Positions 1 through 8,230 of a DNA stretch of 64,000 nucleotides are shown here, in pieces. Numbering within the stretch: position 1 is the first letter of the stretch; each line of letters begins with the position of its first letter. Both the position numbers and the translations under genes were made by a program. The DNA comes from Mobilicoccus caccae (GTDB taxonomy: Bacteria > Actinomycetota > Actinomycetes > Actinomycetales > Dermatophilaceae): assembly GCF_030161635.1 (NCBI RefSeq), contig NZ_BSUO01000001.1, positions 3,949,199-4,013,198 of the forward strand. The letters are read 5' to 3'. Under the pieces are notes generated by a model. It was not told the DNA's origin. It ran no database searches and saw only the letters and a list, made by a program, of their open reading frames with translations.

Positions 1-3
1 GCT

Positions 4-1419
4 GTGACCCCCGATCCCGGCACGCCCCGCCCCTTCAGCCACACCGACGCAGGAACACCCGAGCACGTCTGGTTGAGGGCGCCGCAGTGGGACGACGTGC
101 CCCGCCTCGACCTCGATGCGCTGCTCGGTGGCGGCCCCGACCGTGGCGCCGGTCCCAGGCGGGTCGTGCTGGCCTCGGCCCATCCCGACGACGAGACCCT
201 GGCAGCGGGGATTCTGCTCGCCGCCGCCCACGCCGCAGGTGCCGACATCGTCGTCGTCGTCGCGACGGGCGGCGAACTCTCCCACCCGAACTCGCAGACG
301 TGGTCGCGCGAGCTGCTCACCACCACGAGGCGTGCGGAGGTCCGCGCCGCGGTCGAGGTGTTGGCGCCGTCGGCCCGCTTCGTGCACCTCGACCTGCCCG
401 ACTCCGGGCTCGCAGCGCACGAGGACCGGCTCGTCGCGGAACTCACCGCGCTCGTCGATCCCGGCACCGTGCTCGTCGCACCGTGGAGTCTCGACGGGCA
501 CGCCGATCACGACGCCCTCGGGCGGGCAGCGACCACGTGCAGTGAACGCACCGGGGCACGCCTCGTGCAGTACCCGCTCTGGCTCTGGCACTGGGGCGAA
601 CTCGCCGACCTGCCGTGGCATCGGGCTGTCGCGCTCGCCGGCGACCGGCGATCCCTGGCGCTCAAGGAACGGGCCCTGGCCTGCCACAGATCCCAGGTCG
701 AGCCCCTCGGTCCGCTCCCCGGTGACGAACCCGTCGTCGGACCGGACGTGCTGAGCCGCGCCCGCCGCCTCGTGGAGACCTTCCTGCTCCCCGATGCCGA
801 GGCGGTCGCACAGGTCGCGGCCCCGGCCGGTGAGCAGGATGCGGGGGTCTTCGACGACCTGTACGCCGGCGGCGAGGAGGATCCCTGGGGGTTCTCCTCG
901 TCGTTCTACGAGGCGCGCAAACGTGATCTGGTGCTCTCGCTCCTGCGCCGCCTCCGCTACGGCCACGCCCTCGAGGTGGGATGCGCCGACGGGCGTCTCA
1001 CCGAGTACCTGGGCCGGCGGTGCGACCGGGTGACCGCGGTGGACGTGAGTCAGGAGGCGGTACACCGGGCGCGCGAACGTGCACCTGCCACCTGCGCCGT
1101 CATCCGCGGCGCCGCTCCGAGTGCGATCCCCGACGGGCCGTTCGACCTCGTCGTCCTGTCCGAGGTGGGCTACTTCATGCACCCCGCCGACTGGCTCGCC
1201 ACGCTGCGCCGGTGCCGTGAACAGCTCGCTCCCGCAGGTGAGATCGTCCTTGTCCACTGGCAGCACGACACGCAGGACATCCCGCTCGACGGACGGCTCG
1301 TCCACGGCCAGGCCGCCACGATGCTCGACCTCCCGCGGACGGCGCACTACCTCGACGAGGACCTGGCGATCGACGTGTACGGCGGCCCGGTCTCGATCGC
1401 GTCCGAGGAGCGCGTGTGA
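4..1419 (+). CDS. PIG-L deacetylase fused to a class I SAM methyltransferase
   Basis: This 471-residue protein joins two enzymes. Residues about 50-265 are a PIG-L-type zinc-dependent N-deacetylase with the metal motif AHPDDE at 59-64 and a second motif GHADHD near 165-170. Residues about 285-465 are a class I methyltransferase with the SAM-binding motif EVGCADG at 324-330, resembling NodS-like enzymes. The start is a GTG four bases into the window, so a longer upstream start cannot be excluded. Its stop overlaps the next gene by 4 bp (GTGA), so the two are probably translated together. In actinomycetes such genes travel with a GT2 glycosyltransferase and an acyl-CoA dehydrogenase, which suggests modification of a small glycoconjugate. 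The substrate is unknown. Confidence 0.85.
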   Translation: MTPDPGTPRPFSHTDAGTPEHVWLRAPQWDDVPRLDLDALLGGGPDRGAGPRRVVLASAHPDDETLAAGILLAAAHAAGADIVVVVATGGELSHPNSQTWSRELLTTTRRAEVRAAVEVLAPSARFVHLDLPDSGLAAHEDRLVAELTALVDPGTVLVAPWSLDGHADHDALGRAATTCSERTGARLVQYPLWLWHWGELADLPWHRAVALAGDRRSLALKERALACHRSQVEPLGPLPGDEPVVGPDVLSRARRLVETFLLPDAEAVAQVAAPAGEQDAGVFDDLYAGGEEDPWGFSSSFYEARKRDLVLSLLRRLRYGHALEVGCADGRLTEYLGRRCDRVTAVDVSQEAVHRARERAPATCAVIRGAAPSAIPDGPFDLVVLSEVGYFMHPADWLATLRRCREQLAPAGEIVLVHWQHDTQDIPLDGRLVHGQAATMLDLPRTAHYLDEDLAIDVYGGPVSIASEERV

Positions 1420-2132
1420 GCATCGGACACGTCGTCGTCGCCATCCCGGTACGCGACGAGGCCGCGCTCCTCCCCGGCTGTCTACGAGCGGTCGCGGAAG
1501 CGACGTCGGTGCTGCAGCAGGAGAACCCGGTAATAGTCGACGTGGTGGTGACCCTCGACGGGTGCACCGACGGCTCCGAGGCGATCGCGCGGGCGTTCGG
1601 GGTCACCGTCGTCGAGCGGGCATCCGTGGGGGTCGGCGCCGCGCGCGACTCCGCTGTCCGGGCCGGTCTGGCCCGGTGCCCCGCCGATCTCGACTCGGTG
1701 TGGATCGCCAACACCGATGCGGACACGCAGGTCCCGCCGACCTGGCTCACCACCCAGCTCCGGTGGGCCGACGCCGGCCACGACGTGGTGGTGGGCACCG
1801 TCGAGCCCGTGGGCATCATCGACCCCACCCAGCTCGACGCCTGGCACGAACGACACGAACTGGCCGAGGACCACTCCTACGTCCACGGCGCCAACCTCGG
1901 GATCCGGGCCTCGACATACGTCGCGCTCGGCGGGTTTCCGGCCTCCCGCCTGCACGAGGACGTCCGCCTGGTCACCCGCGCCCGCGGTGCAGGCGTGCCC
2001 GTCGTCGCCACCGACACCACCCGGGTGCAGACCTCCGGCCGCTCGGTCGGACGCGTCCGGGGCGGTTACGCCGGGTATCTGCGTACCCTCCGTGCAGACG
2101 AGCACGACCACCCGGTCGCCGGCCTGCTCTGA
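1416..2132 (+). CDS. Family 2 glycosyltransferase
   Basis: This is a 238-residue GT-A fold glycosyltransferase. It opens with the family-typical AIPVRDEAALLPGCL and has a DAD metal/nucleotide-sugar motif at 101-103 within NTDADTQ. A conserved acidic stretch follows near HEDVRLV, toward the acceptor side. No transmembrane segment is obvious, so it is probably cytosolic. It overlaps the upstream PIG-L/methyltransferase gene by 4 bp and most likely works on the same product. The donor and acceptor cannot be read from the sequence. Confidence 0.85.
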   Translation: MSIGHVVVAIPVRDEAALLPGCLRAVAEATSVLQQENPVIVDVVVTLDGCTDGSEAIARAFGVTVVERASVGVGAARDSAVRAGLARCPADLDSVWIANTDADTQVPPTWLTTQLRWADAGHDVVVGTVEPVGIIDPTQLDAWHERHELAEDHSYVHGANLGIRASTYVALGGFPASRLHEDVRLVTRARGAGVPVVATDTTRVQTSGRSVGRVRGGYAGYLRTLRADEHDHPVAGLL

Positions 2133-2380
2133 GCCTTCGAGGCGGGCGTTCCGTCCCGGCGTAGAACGTCATCGACGACACGGACGGACGAGTCTCTTCG
2201 ACCGAACTGCATGAACGCCTCGCCCGGTGTCCTCGGTGTCGTCCGTGTGGCTGTATGCGATCTCCCTCCGACCCGGCCTCGTGTAGCCATGTCACCGCTC
2301 GGGCGGGCGCTCTGGGCGTGCAGTGCGACGACGGTCGCCGGGGCCCGGCTCGGCTGGGCGGGGCACGTACTGTGCCGGGT

Positions 2381-3211
2381 ATGGCACGGATTCGGGTGGG
2401 CACGTCGGGATGGACCTACCCGTACTGGCGTGGGGACTTCTATCCCCAGGGTCTGCCGCACCGGCAGGAGCTCGAGTACAACGCGCAGCACTTCGACACC
2501 GTCGAACTCAACGGCTCGTTCTACTCGCTGCAGCGACCCAGCTCCTACCGGCGGTGGGCCGGCGAGGTCGAGAAGGTGCGCGAGGACTTCGTGTTCGCCG
2601 TCAAGGGCAGCCGGTACGTCACCCATATGAAGCGGCTCAAGGACGTGCGGACGGCGCTCGCGAACTTCTACGCCTCGGGGGTGCTCGCCCTCGGCGCGCA
2701 CACCGGACCCTTCCTGTGGCAATTGCCCGAACGACAGGAGTTCGACGAGGAGCTGCTCGCGTCGTTCTTCGACCAACTCCCACGCACGATGGCCGGCGCT
2801 GCTTCTCTCGCAGCCGAGCACGACGACAAGATCTCCGGCGATCGGGTCCTCACCGAGACGGGGCTCGACATGCCGCTGCACCACTGCCTCGAGCCGCGCC
2901 ACGCCTCTTTCGAGGCCCCCGACGCATTGCGGCTGCTCGAGCAGCACGGAATCGCTGCGGTCACCGCCGACACCGGAGGACGGTTCGCTCGACTCGACGC
3001 CGAGACCGGCGAGATCGTCTACGTGCGCCTCCACGGACCCGAGGGCCTCTACGACAGCTCCTACTCCGCCGAACTGCTCGACGAGTGGGCCGCCGCCCTC
3101 ATCGCCAGGCGCGATGCCGGGCGAGACGTCTACGTGTACTTCGACAACGACGGGCACGGCCATGCACCTCGAGACGCGGCGGCTCTGGCCGAACGGTTAC
3201 GCGACTCCTGA
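2381..3211 (+). CDS. DUF72 family protein (YecE-like)
   Basis: The 276-residue product has the DUF72 hallmarks: GTSGWTYPYW at the N terminus, followed by a VELNGSFY motif and TIM-barrel-like repeats. I chose the ATG at 2381 because the family signature begins a few residues after it; the frame stays open upstream to 2255, but that stretch has no family similarity. The molecular function of DUF72 proteins is not established. The 248 bp before the gene hold no other ORF I would support. Confidence 0.88.
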   Translation: MARIRVGTSGWTYPYWRGDFYPQGLPHRQELEYNAQHFDTVELNGSFYSLQRPSSYRRWAGEVEKVREDFVFAVKGSRYVTHMKRLKDVRTALANFYASGVLALGAHTGPFLWQLPERQEFDEELLASFFDQLPRTMAGAASLAAEHDDKISGDRVLTETGLDMPLHHCLEPRHASFEAPDALRLLEQHGIAAVTADTGGRFARLDAETGEIVYVRLHGPEGLYDSSYSAELLDEWAAALIARRDAGRDVYVYFDNDGHGHAPRDAAALAERLRDS

Positions 3212-3231
3212 CCCGCCGCCCACGGCGTTCA

Positions 3232-3699
3232 TCAGCGGGAGCCGACTGCGCGACCCAACGCGGCCCGCAGCGAGTCGCGAAAGTCGCGCATGCTCGGCAC
3301 CCACTGCAGGTAGTCCGAGGCATGCGGCATCCCGTCGACGACGACGAGCTCGACCTCGACCCCGGCCTCGCGCAGCCGACGGGCGTACTCGACGTCCTCG
3401 TCGTGGAACAGGTCGATGGCGCCGACCCCGATCCACGCCGGCGGGAGGCCGGACAGGTCCTCACGCCGGGCGGCCGAGGCGTACGGGCGGTCCTCGACCT
3501 GGGTGACGGGGTGCCCGAGGAAGAGCGACCAGCCGTCGCGGTTCTGCTCCGGGGTCCACACGAGATGCCTGGCCTCGCCGCGCTCGCGCAGCACCGTGCG
3601 GTCGTCGAGCATCGGGTAGACCAGCGCCTGGACGAACCGCCGCGTCGGGAGAACGTCCTTCATCCGGATACGGCGTCCCGGATCGGGAGACAGTGTCAT
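3232..3699 (-). pseudogene. C-terminal remnant of an HSL-type alpha/beta hydrolase
   Basis: The 155 codons match only the C-terminal half of a hormone-sensitive-lipase-type alpha/beta hydrolase. They include the ALVYPMLDDRT strand, the region of the catalytic Asp (LFHDEDVEYA) and the catalytic His in GMPHAS. The HGGG oxyanion motif and the GDSAG nucleophile motif, which should lie roughly 100-190 residues earlier, are missing. Only about 97 bp separate its first ATG from the next gene, so the rest is not hidden in another frame. I read it as a deletion remnant that is unlikely to be catalytic. Confidence 0.75.
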
Positions 3700-3795
3700 C
3701 CGTTCCGGGAGTGTTCGTCATCCGGTAGGTGCATCGTGGCCCGCGTCCGGGGCAGAGTGCGACTGGTCCCCACATCGACGGCCCGAGGAGATGAC

Positions 3796-4404
3796 ATGAC
3801 CGCGGCTCTGCGTGACCGGCAGAAGGACCGCTTCTGCGACGCCCTGGCGGCGGTGGAGGCGACCGCGCCGACCCTGTGCGAAGGCTGGGATGCCCACGAT
3901 CTGGCGATCCACCTGTGGATCCTCAAACACGACCCGGCGTCCTGGCCAGGAGATTTCCTGCCCGTGCCGCCCCTGCAGCAGACCTCCCGCGAACGCGCGC
4001 GGCGTATCCGCGAGCGGTGGACCTACGCCGACCTGATCGAGCGCCTCCGCGCCGACCCCGGATCGATCGCGTGCATGCCGCTCGACGCGCTCGAGGGTCA
4101 CCGCCACGCTCTCGGCGAGTACTTCATGCACACCCTCGACATCACGCGCGCCAACGGACTCCCCGAGGTCGCGCCCGACGACGAACTCGAGGACGCCCTG
4201 TGGCGTCGGGTCAAGGCGGCGGCCCTCGCCCTGCACCTGGTGAAGACACCGGGACTCGTGCTGCGTCGGCCGAACGGGGACTCGGCGCGGATCGGCCCGA
4301 GGTGGCGTGGGCGTGAGGTGGTCGTCACCGGCGAACCCGGCGAGCTCATGTGCTGGGTGTACGGCCGTGGCGCCGTCGCCGACGTGACCGTCGAGCGCCG
4401 TTGA
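3796..4404 (+). CDS. Maleylpyruvate isomerase/DinB-like family protein
   Basis: This 202-residue protein resembles the TIGR03085-type branch of the mycothiol-dependent maleylpyruvate isomerase/DinB superfamily. It has an N-terminal helical bundle with CEGWDAHDLAIHLWI and a second His-containing helix EYFMHTLDITRANG, which supply the usual metal-ligand positions. The ATG at 3796 is the first start that matches the family N terminus and follows GGAG at 3786-3789. In mycothiol-producing actinomycetes such enzymes are thought to act as thiol-dependent isomerases or transferases. The substrate here is unknown. Confidence 0.8.
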   Translation: MTAALRDRQKDRFCDALAAVEATAPTLCEGWDAHDLAIHLWILKHDPASWPGDFLPVPPLQQTSRERARRIRERWTYADLIERLRADPGSIACMPLDALEGHRHALGEYFMHTLDITRANGLPEVAPDDELEDALWRRVKAAALALHLVKTPGLVLRRPNGDSARIGPRWRGREVVVTGEPGELMCWVYGRGAVADVTVERR

Positions 4405-4433
4405 CGTCCACGACCCCGCACGGAGCGCGGTGC

Positions 4434-4820
4434 TCAGCGCTCCGGGTGGACAGTGGGGTGGACGTCGGTCGCACCAGGCAGTGCCGTGTCCTGCCGGAGC
4501 GCCTGCAGGGTGTCGAGCTCGCGATCCAGGTCGCGGCGTCGGGCCTCGAGACGTTCCATCTCCGCTTTCAGCAGCCGTTCCATGGCGCCGGTCCGCTCCT
4601 CCGGAGGCGCTTCGAGGCAGGGCAGGAGGTCGTTGATCGTCGCACTGCACAGGCCGGCGGCGAAGAGGTGCTGGATCATCACGACGCGTTCGACGGTCGA
4701 GGGGTCGAAGTCGCGCCAACCGCCTGACGTGCGCTCGGAGCGGATCAGCCCCTGTTCCTCGTAGTACCGCAGCGACCGGGCACTGACCCCACCCGCCTCC
4801 GCCAGTTCACCGATGCGCAT
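4434..4820 (-). CDS. MerR family transcriptional regulator
   Basis: This is a 128-residue MerR-type regulator. It begins with MRIGELAEAGGVSARSLRYY, the winged-helix DNA-binding domain, continues with YEEQGLIRSERT, and then has a long dimerisation coiled coil (EERTGAMERLLKAEMERLEA and following). A strong ribosome binding site (GGAGGTGTC) precedes the ATG at 4820; the frame is open further upstream, but that part is not family-like. No Cys-rich metal-binding loop is visible. It lies divergent to the DsbA-like gene at 4933, which is a plausible target because MerR regulators often control the adjacent gene. Confidence 0.88.
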   Translation of the reverse strand: MRIGELAEAGGVSARSLRYYEEQGLIRSERTSGGWRDFDPSTVERVVMIQHLFAAGLCSATINDLLPCLEAPPEERTGAMERLLKAEMERLEARRRDLDRELDTLQALRQDTALPGATDVHPTVHPER

Positions 4821-4932
4821 GACACCTCCCGAGCTCGCGCCTCGTCCCCAGTCTTGCAGTTGACACCGGTGTGAGGTTCCACGCTCGACGTGCCGCACCC
4901 ACCAGGGGTGCCCACTCGAACCGGAGGTCGCC

Positions 4933-5526
4933 ATGACCCGACTGCACATCTGGTCGGACTACGTGTGCCCGTTCTGTCTCATCGCCGACGAACTGATCGA
5001 CCGCGCCGTCGCCGGTCGCGACGACGTCGACGTCGTGCACCACCCGCACGAGCTGCGGCCCCGACCGACACCGACCCTGCGCCCCGAGGACCCCTACCTC
5101 CCCGACATCTGGCAGCGGGCCGTCTACCCGATGGCACGTCGCCACGACGTGCCGATGACCCTGCCGAGCATCTCCCCACAGCCCTACACCGACACCGCCT
5201 TTCGCGGAGCGACGTACGCCGGGGACGTCGGCTTGGGGCGGGCGTACCACCGCCGGATGCTCACCGCCTTCTTCCGCGAGGACCTCGACATCGGCGACTC
5301 CGGCGTCCTGACCCACCTGGCAGAAGAGATCGGCCTCGACCCCGCCGCCTACGCCGCGGCCGTGGAAGCACCGTCCTCCGCGCAACGACACCAGGACGCG
5401 CTGGCCGAATCGGCGCGCATGGGGATCACGGTGGTGCCCACGATCGTCGTCGGCACCCGTCGGATCGAGGGCGTCGCGTCCGAGGGTGTCCTGCGACGGG
5501 CCCTGGAGGAGGCGGCAGCGGCATGA
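4933..5526 (+). CDS. DsbA family oxidoreductase (FrnE-like)
   Basis: The 197-residue product has the thioredoxin-fold active site CPFC at residues 12-15 in the context WSDYVCPFC, and later the cis-proline segment GITVVPTIVVG. This matches the cytosolic FrnE/polyketide-biosynthesis-type branch of DsbA proteins; there is no signal peptide. The stop overlaps the start of the deaminase gene at 5523 by 4 bp, forming an operon. It is divergent to the MerR regulator, with about 112 bp for promoters. Confidence 0.9.
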   Translation: MTRLHIWSDYVCPFCLIADELIDRAVAGRDDVDVVHHPHELRPRPTPTLRPEDPYLPDIWQRAVYPMARRHDVPMTLPSISPQPYTDTAFRGATYAGDVGLGRAYHRRMLTAFFREDLDIGDSGVLTHLAEEIGLDPAAYAAAVEAPSSAQRHQDALAESARMGITVVPTIVVGTRRIEGVASEGVLRRALEEAAAA

Positions 5527-5996
5527 ACATCGAGACCACCCGGCTCCGTGTGCTCCTGGAGGATGCCGTCGAGCATGCCGCCCGGCACGTCGAGGCCGGA
5601 GGGCTGCCGTTCGTCGGCGTCGTCGCCGGCGACGGATGGGTGTCCGAACCGGGAACCAACCTCGTCGTCCAGACGGGCGACCCGAGTGCGCACGCCGAGA
5701 TCGTTGCCATGCGTCGAACCCTCTCCGAGCGTGGTCCGACCGCGCTCGCGGGAACCACCCTGCTCGCCACGGGCGAACCCTGCGCACTGTGCTATCGGTT
5801 CGCCGCCGATCACGGTGTCGCGCAGGTCGTGTACGCGGTCGACGACGCCACGGCCGCCCGGTGGGGATTCGACTACCGCACCTTCGAGGCCCGCACCCCC
5901 GTGACCCGTCGCGGGGGGACCGTCCATCACCTCACCGTCGAACGCGGCCTGGATCCGTTCGTCAGGTACGCACACCTCCACTCCGTCACCTCCTGA
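5523..5996 (+). CDS. Nucleoside/cytidine deaminase-like protein
   Basis: This 157-residue protein has both zinc motifs of the CMP/dCMP deaminase superfamily: HAE in DPSAHAEIVAMRR and PCxxC as EPCALCYRF. The family hydrolytically deaminates nucleobases such as guanine or cytosine; the overall layout is closest to guanine-deaminase-like enzymes. The ATG at 5523 overlaps the stop of the DsbA-like gene. The SMR exporter follows after 11 bp, so the four genes from 4933 to 6744 may form one transcript. Confidence 0.87.
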   Translation: MNIETTRLRVLLEDAVEHAARHVEAGGLPFVGVVAGDGWVSEPGTNLVVQTGDPSAHAEIVAMRRTLSERGPTALAGTTLLATGEPCALCYRFAADHGVAQVVYAVDDATAARWGFDYRTFEARTPVTRRGGTVHHLTVERGLDPFVRYAHLHSVTS

Positions 5997-6007
5997 AAGG
6001 AGCGGTC

Positions 6008-6328
6008 ATGCACTGGCTGTTCATCGGCGTCGCCGTCGTCTTCGAGATCGCCGTCGCCCTCTCCGCCGGAAAAGCGCAGGGCTTCACCCGCCCCGGCTGG
6101 ACCGCGGCGACACTCGTCAGTGGCGGTATCGCCACCTACTTCCTCAGCCTCGCGCTGCTCACCTTCGACGTCGGTGTGGGGTATGCGATCTGGACCTCCG
6201 TCGCCGGCGTCGGAATCGTCCTGCTCGGGGCGCTCCTCTTCGGACAGCGCCTCGACCTGCGCAAACTCCTCGGCATCGCCCTCGTCATCGGCGGCGTCGT
6301 CGGCCTCCAGCTCAGCGGCGTCGCATGA
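6008..6328 (+). CDS. SMR family transporter, first subunit of a pair
   Basis: The 106-residue protein has four hydrophobic segments and the conserved membrane Glu at residue 13 (VFEIAVALSAGKAQG), the proton and substrate site of small multidrug resistance proteins. The ribosome binding site AAAGGAG lies just upstream of the ATG. A second SMR gene follows directly, so it probably works as a heterodimer of the EbrAB/YkkCD type, exporting cationic compounds or guanidinium. The 11-bp spacer upstream leaves no room for a guanidine riboswitch. Confidence 0.9.
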   Translation: MHWLFIGVAVVFEIAVALSAGKAQGFTRPGWTAATLVSGGIATYFLSLALLTFDVGVGYAIWTSVAGVGIVLLGALLFGQRLDLRKLLGIALVIGGVVGLQLSGVA

Positions 6329-6360
6329 GCACGCCTCGATCTCTCGAGAAGGGAACGTCC

Positions 6361-6744
6361 ATGTCCGATGTCACCCACCCCTCCACCACGGCCGTCACCC
6401 GCGCGTGGGTCGTGCTGCTCCTCGCCGGCGTCTTCGAGATCGGGTACGCCCTCGCGGTCGGCGGCAGCCGCGGCTTCACCGACCTAACCTGGTCGTCGGT
6501 CGCCGTCGTGTTCTTCCTGCTCACGTTGTTCGCGCTGAGCGTCGCGCTGCGGACCATCGACGTGGGGATCGGATACGCCGTGTGGGCCGGGATCGGCGCG
6601 GTGGGTGCGGCAGCCCTGGGCCCGGTGTTCTTCGAGGAGACCCTCACGCCGGCCAAGGCGCTGTGGCTGACCGTCATCATCGCCGGCGTCGTGTGGCTCA
6701 AGCTCGCTGACCGACCGCGCCGTGAGCAGGCGGTGCCCGCGTGA
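6361..6744 (+). CDS. SMR family transporter, second subunit
   Basis: This is a 127-residue four-helix SMR protein with the conserved Glu at residue 26 (GVFEIGYALAVGGSRGFT). I chose the ATG at 6361 because AGAAGGGA lies at the right distance; an in-frame ATG at 6325 overlaps the first subunit's stop and is a possible alternative. Together with the gene at 6008 it should form a paired SMR exporter in the cytoplasmic membrane. Confidence 0.88.
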   Translation: MSDVTHPSTTAVTRAWVVLLLAGVFEIGYALAVGGSRGFTDLTWSSVAVVFFLLTLFALSVALRTIDVGIGYAVWAGIGAVGAAALGPVFFEETLTPAKALWLTVIIAGVVWLKLADRPRREQAVPA

Positions 6745-6846
6745 GTTCCGCTGACCCGTCGGGGCTGACGCCGTCGTCCCGCGGATGTCGACGTCGCCCG
6801 GCGCGCCCAGGTGTCGCAAGGTCCGAGCGGGGGTAATGGGGTCTCC

Positions 6847-7107
6847 ATGACCCAGCCCCCAGGACCCTACGACGCCTCCGGCCGCCCGCAGGATCACGTG
6901 CCCGGCCGTGACGAGCCCATCTACGACCGGCCCCCGCGGCGCGGTGGCTTCTCGGGATTCCCGTTCCCCAGCTACTCCACCCGCACCCGTCGCGGGACGC
7001 AGGTCACGGTCGGCGGGTGCTGCCTGCCGCTGCCGATCGGATGCCTCGCCACCACGCTCGCGGTGACGGGTTACGCCGTCTCGCGCGTCGTGCGGGCGCG
7101 GTCCTGA
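6847..7107 (+). CDS. Small predicted membrane protein
   Basis: This 86-residue protein has a polar Pro/Arg-rich N-terminal half and one hydrophobic segment near residues 55-78, containing GGCCLPLPIGCLATTLAV. The layout suggests a single-span membrane protein with a cytosolic tail. I do not recognise a named family. The ATG at 6847 is preferred over 6811 because the latter extends through sequence without coding character. The gene lies between the SMR pair and the aldo/keto reductase in the same direction. Confidence 0.6.
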   Translation: MTQPPGPYDASGRPQDHVPGRDEPIYDRPPRRGGFSGFPFPSYSTRTRRGTQVTVGGCCLPLPIGCLATTLAVTGYAVSRVVRARS

Positions 7108-7153
7108 AACCCCCGGACCCGACAGGTCGAACTCACCGATCGAGAATGAGGAC

Positions 7154-8002
7154 ATGACTCACAGCGTTCCCACCACGTTCCTGCGCGCCGGAGACCACAT
7201 GATCGAGATGCCGCAACTCGGCTTCGGCGTGTGGGAGGTCCCCGACGACAAGGTCACCGATGCCGTCGCCCACGCCCTCGCGACCGGGTACCGCAGCATC
7301 GACACCGCCGCCGTCTACGGCAACGAGGAGGGCGTCGGCCGCGCGCTGCGCCAGACCGACGTCCCCCGGGAGGACATCTTCCTCACCACGAAGGTCTGGA
7401 ACGACGCCCACGGCACCGACTCCACCCGCGCCGCGCTGGAGGAGTCGCTGGGCAAGCTCGGCACCGACTACGTCGACCTCTACCTCATCCACTGGCCGAC
7501 CCCGGCCAAGGACGCCTACGTCGACACGTGGAAGACCCTGCTCGACCTGCGCGAGCAGGGGCGGGTGAGGGCCGTCGGCGTGTGCAACTTCAACCAGCCT
7601 CACCTGCGCCGCCTCATGGAGGAGACCGGGGAGTACCCCGCGATCAACCAGATCGAGGTCCACCCCTACCTCACCCAGAACGAGCTTCGCGAGTTCAACG
7701 AGGTCAACGACATCGTCACCGAGGACTGGAGCCCACTCGGTGCGCGCCTGAACGTCATCGACGACCCGGCCGTCGTGTCGATCGCGAAGGCCACCGGCAA
7801 GACCCCGGCCCAGGTGGTGCTGCGCTGGCACCTGCAGATCGGGTCGGTCGTCATCCCGCGCTCGGTCACGCCGTCGCGCATCGAGCAGAACTTCGACCTG
7901 TTCGACTTCGAGCTCGACGACACCCAGATGACGGCCATCTCCGCCCTCGACCAGGGCAAGCGTTCCGGGCCGAACCCGGACGAGTTCAACGTGGGCGCCT
8001 GA
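7154..8002 (+). CDS. Aldo/keto reductase
   Basis: The 282-residue NADPH-dependent reductase carries the catalytic tetrad regions: Asp and Tyr in DTAAVYGNEEGVG, Lys in TTKVWN and His in LIHWPTP. The C-terminal cofactor-binding stretch VVIPRSVTPSRIEQN is also intact. Length and order match AKR5-type 2,5-diketo-D-gluconate reductases. It ends just before a strong intrinsic terminator at 8018-8058. Confidence 0.92.
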   Translation: MTHSVPTTFLRAGDHMIEMPQLGFGVWEVPDDKVTDAVAHALATGYRSIDTAAVYGNEEGVGRALRQTDVPREDIFLTTKVWNDAHGTDSTRAALEESLGKLGTDYVDLYLIHWPTPAKDAYVDTWKTLLDLREQGRVRAVGVCNFNQPHLRRLMEETGEYPAINQIEVHPYLTQNELREFNEVNDIVTEDWSPLGARLNVIDDPAVVSIAKATGKTPAQVVLRWHLQIGSVVIPRSVTPSRIEQNFDLFDFELDDTQMTAISALDQGKRSGPNPDEFNVGA

Positions 8003-8017
8003 CGCTCGCCCAGAACC

Positions 8018-8058
8018 CACGACGCCGGGTCGCCCCACGAGGGCGACCCGGCGTCGTG
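8018..8058 (+). terminator. Intrinsic terminator after the aldo/keto reductase
   Basis: A perfect 17-bp stem pairs 8018-8034 with 8042-8058 around a 7-nt loop and is followed by a short T-containing stretch (CGTTTCG). It lies 16 bp after the stop of the aldo/keto reductase. A minus-strand function for the convergent PTS gene is less likely because a separate dyad element lies between. Confidence 0.85.
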
Positions 8059-8098
8059 CGTTTCGAGCCGGGAGGAGGTCCCCGGCGGATGTCATCTG

Positions 8099-8213
8099 GA
8101 TCGAAGAACAACACGGACGACATCGAGGGCGTTACCGGACCAGAGGGCAACCCTCTGACCTGCAGTGATGAAAACGCTGCCCTCGTCGATGTTGTCCGTG
8201 TTGTTCTTCGATC
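8099..8213. repeat. Interspersed inverted-repeat element, copy 1
   Basis: An approximately 115-bp dyad has arms at 8101-8126 and 8186-8211. The arms pair over 26 bp with one mismatch and share the motif GAAGAACAACACGGAC. The central part contains TGACCTGCAGTGATG (8156-8170). A second copy with the same arms and the same core lies at 20315-20435. Both sit between convergent genes, so the element may act as a bidirectional terminator or be a small non-autonomous mobile repeat. It lies 18 bp beyond the premature stop of the PTS EIIBC gene. Confidence 0.8.
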
Positions 8214-8230
8214 GCCGGGACCGGGTGGGC

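Noticed and set aside
2323..4404. 693-codon open frame spanning DUF72 and the DinB-like gene
   Set aside because: Only the part from 3796 has family similarity; the rest is a Arg/Ala-rich shadow of the DUF72 gene and of the hydrolase remnant.
5997..6007. Guanidine riboswitch upstream of the SMR pair
   Set aside because: The gap to the deaminase gene is only 11 bp, too short for a riboswitch.
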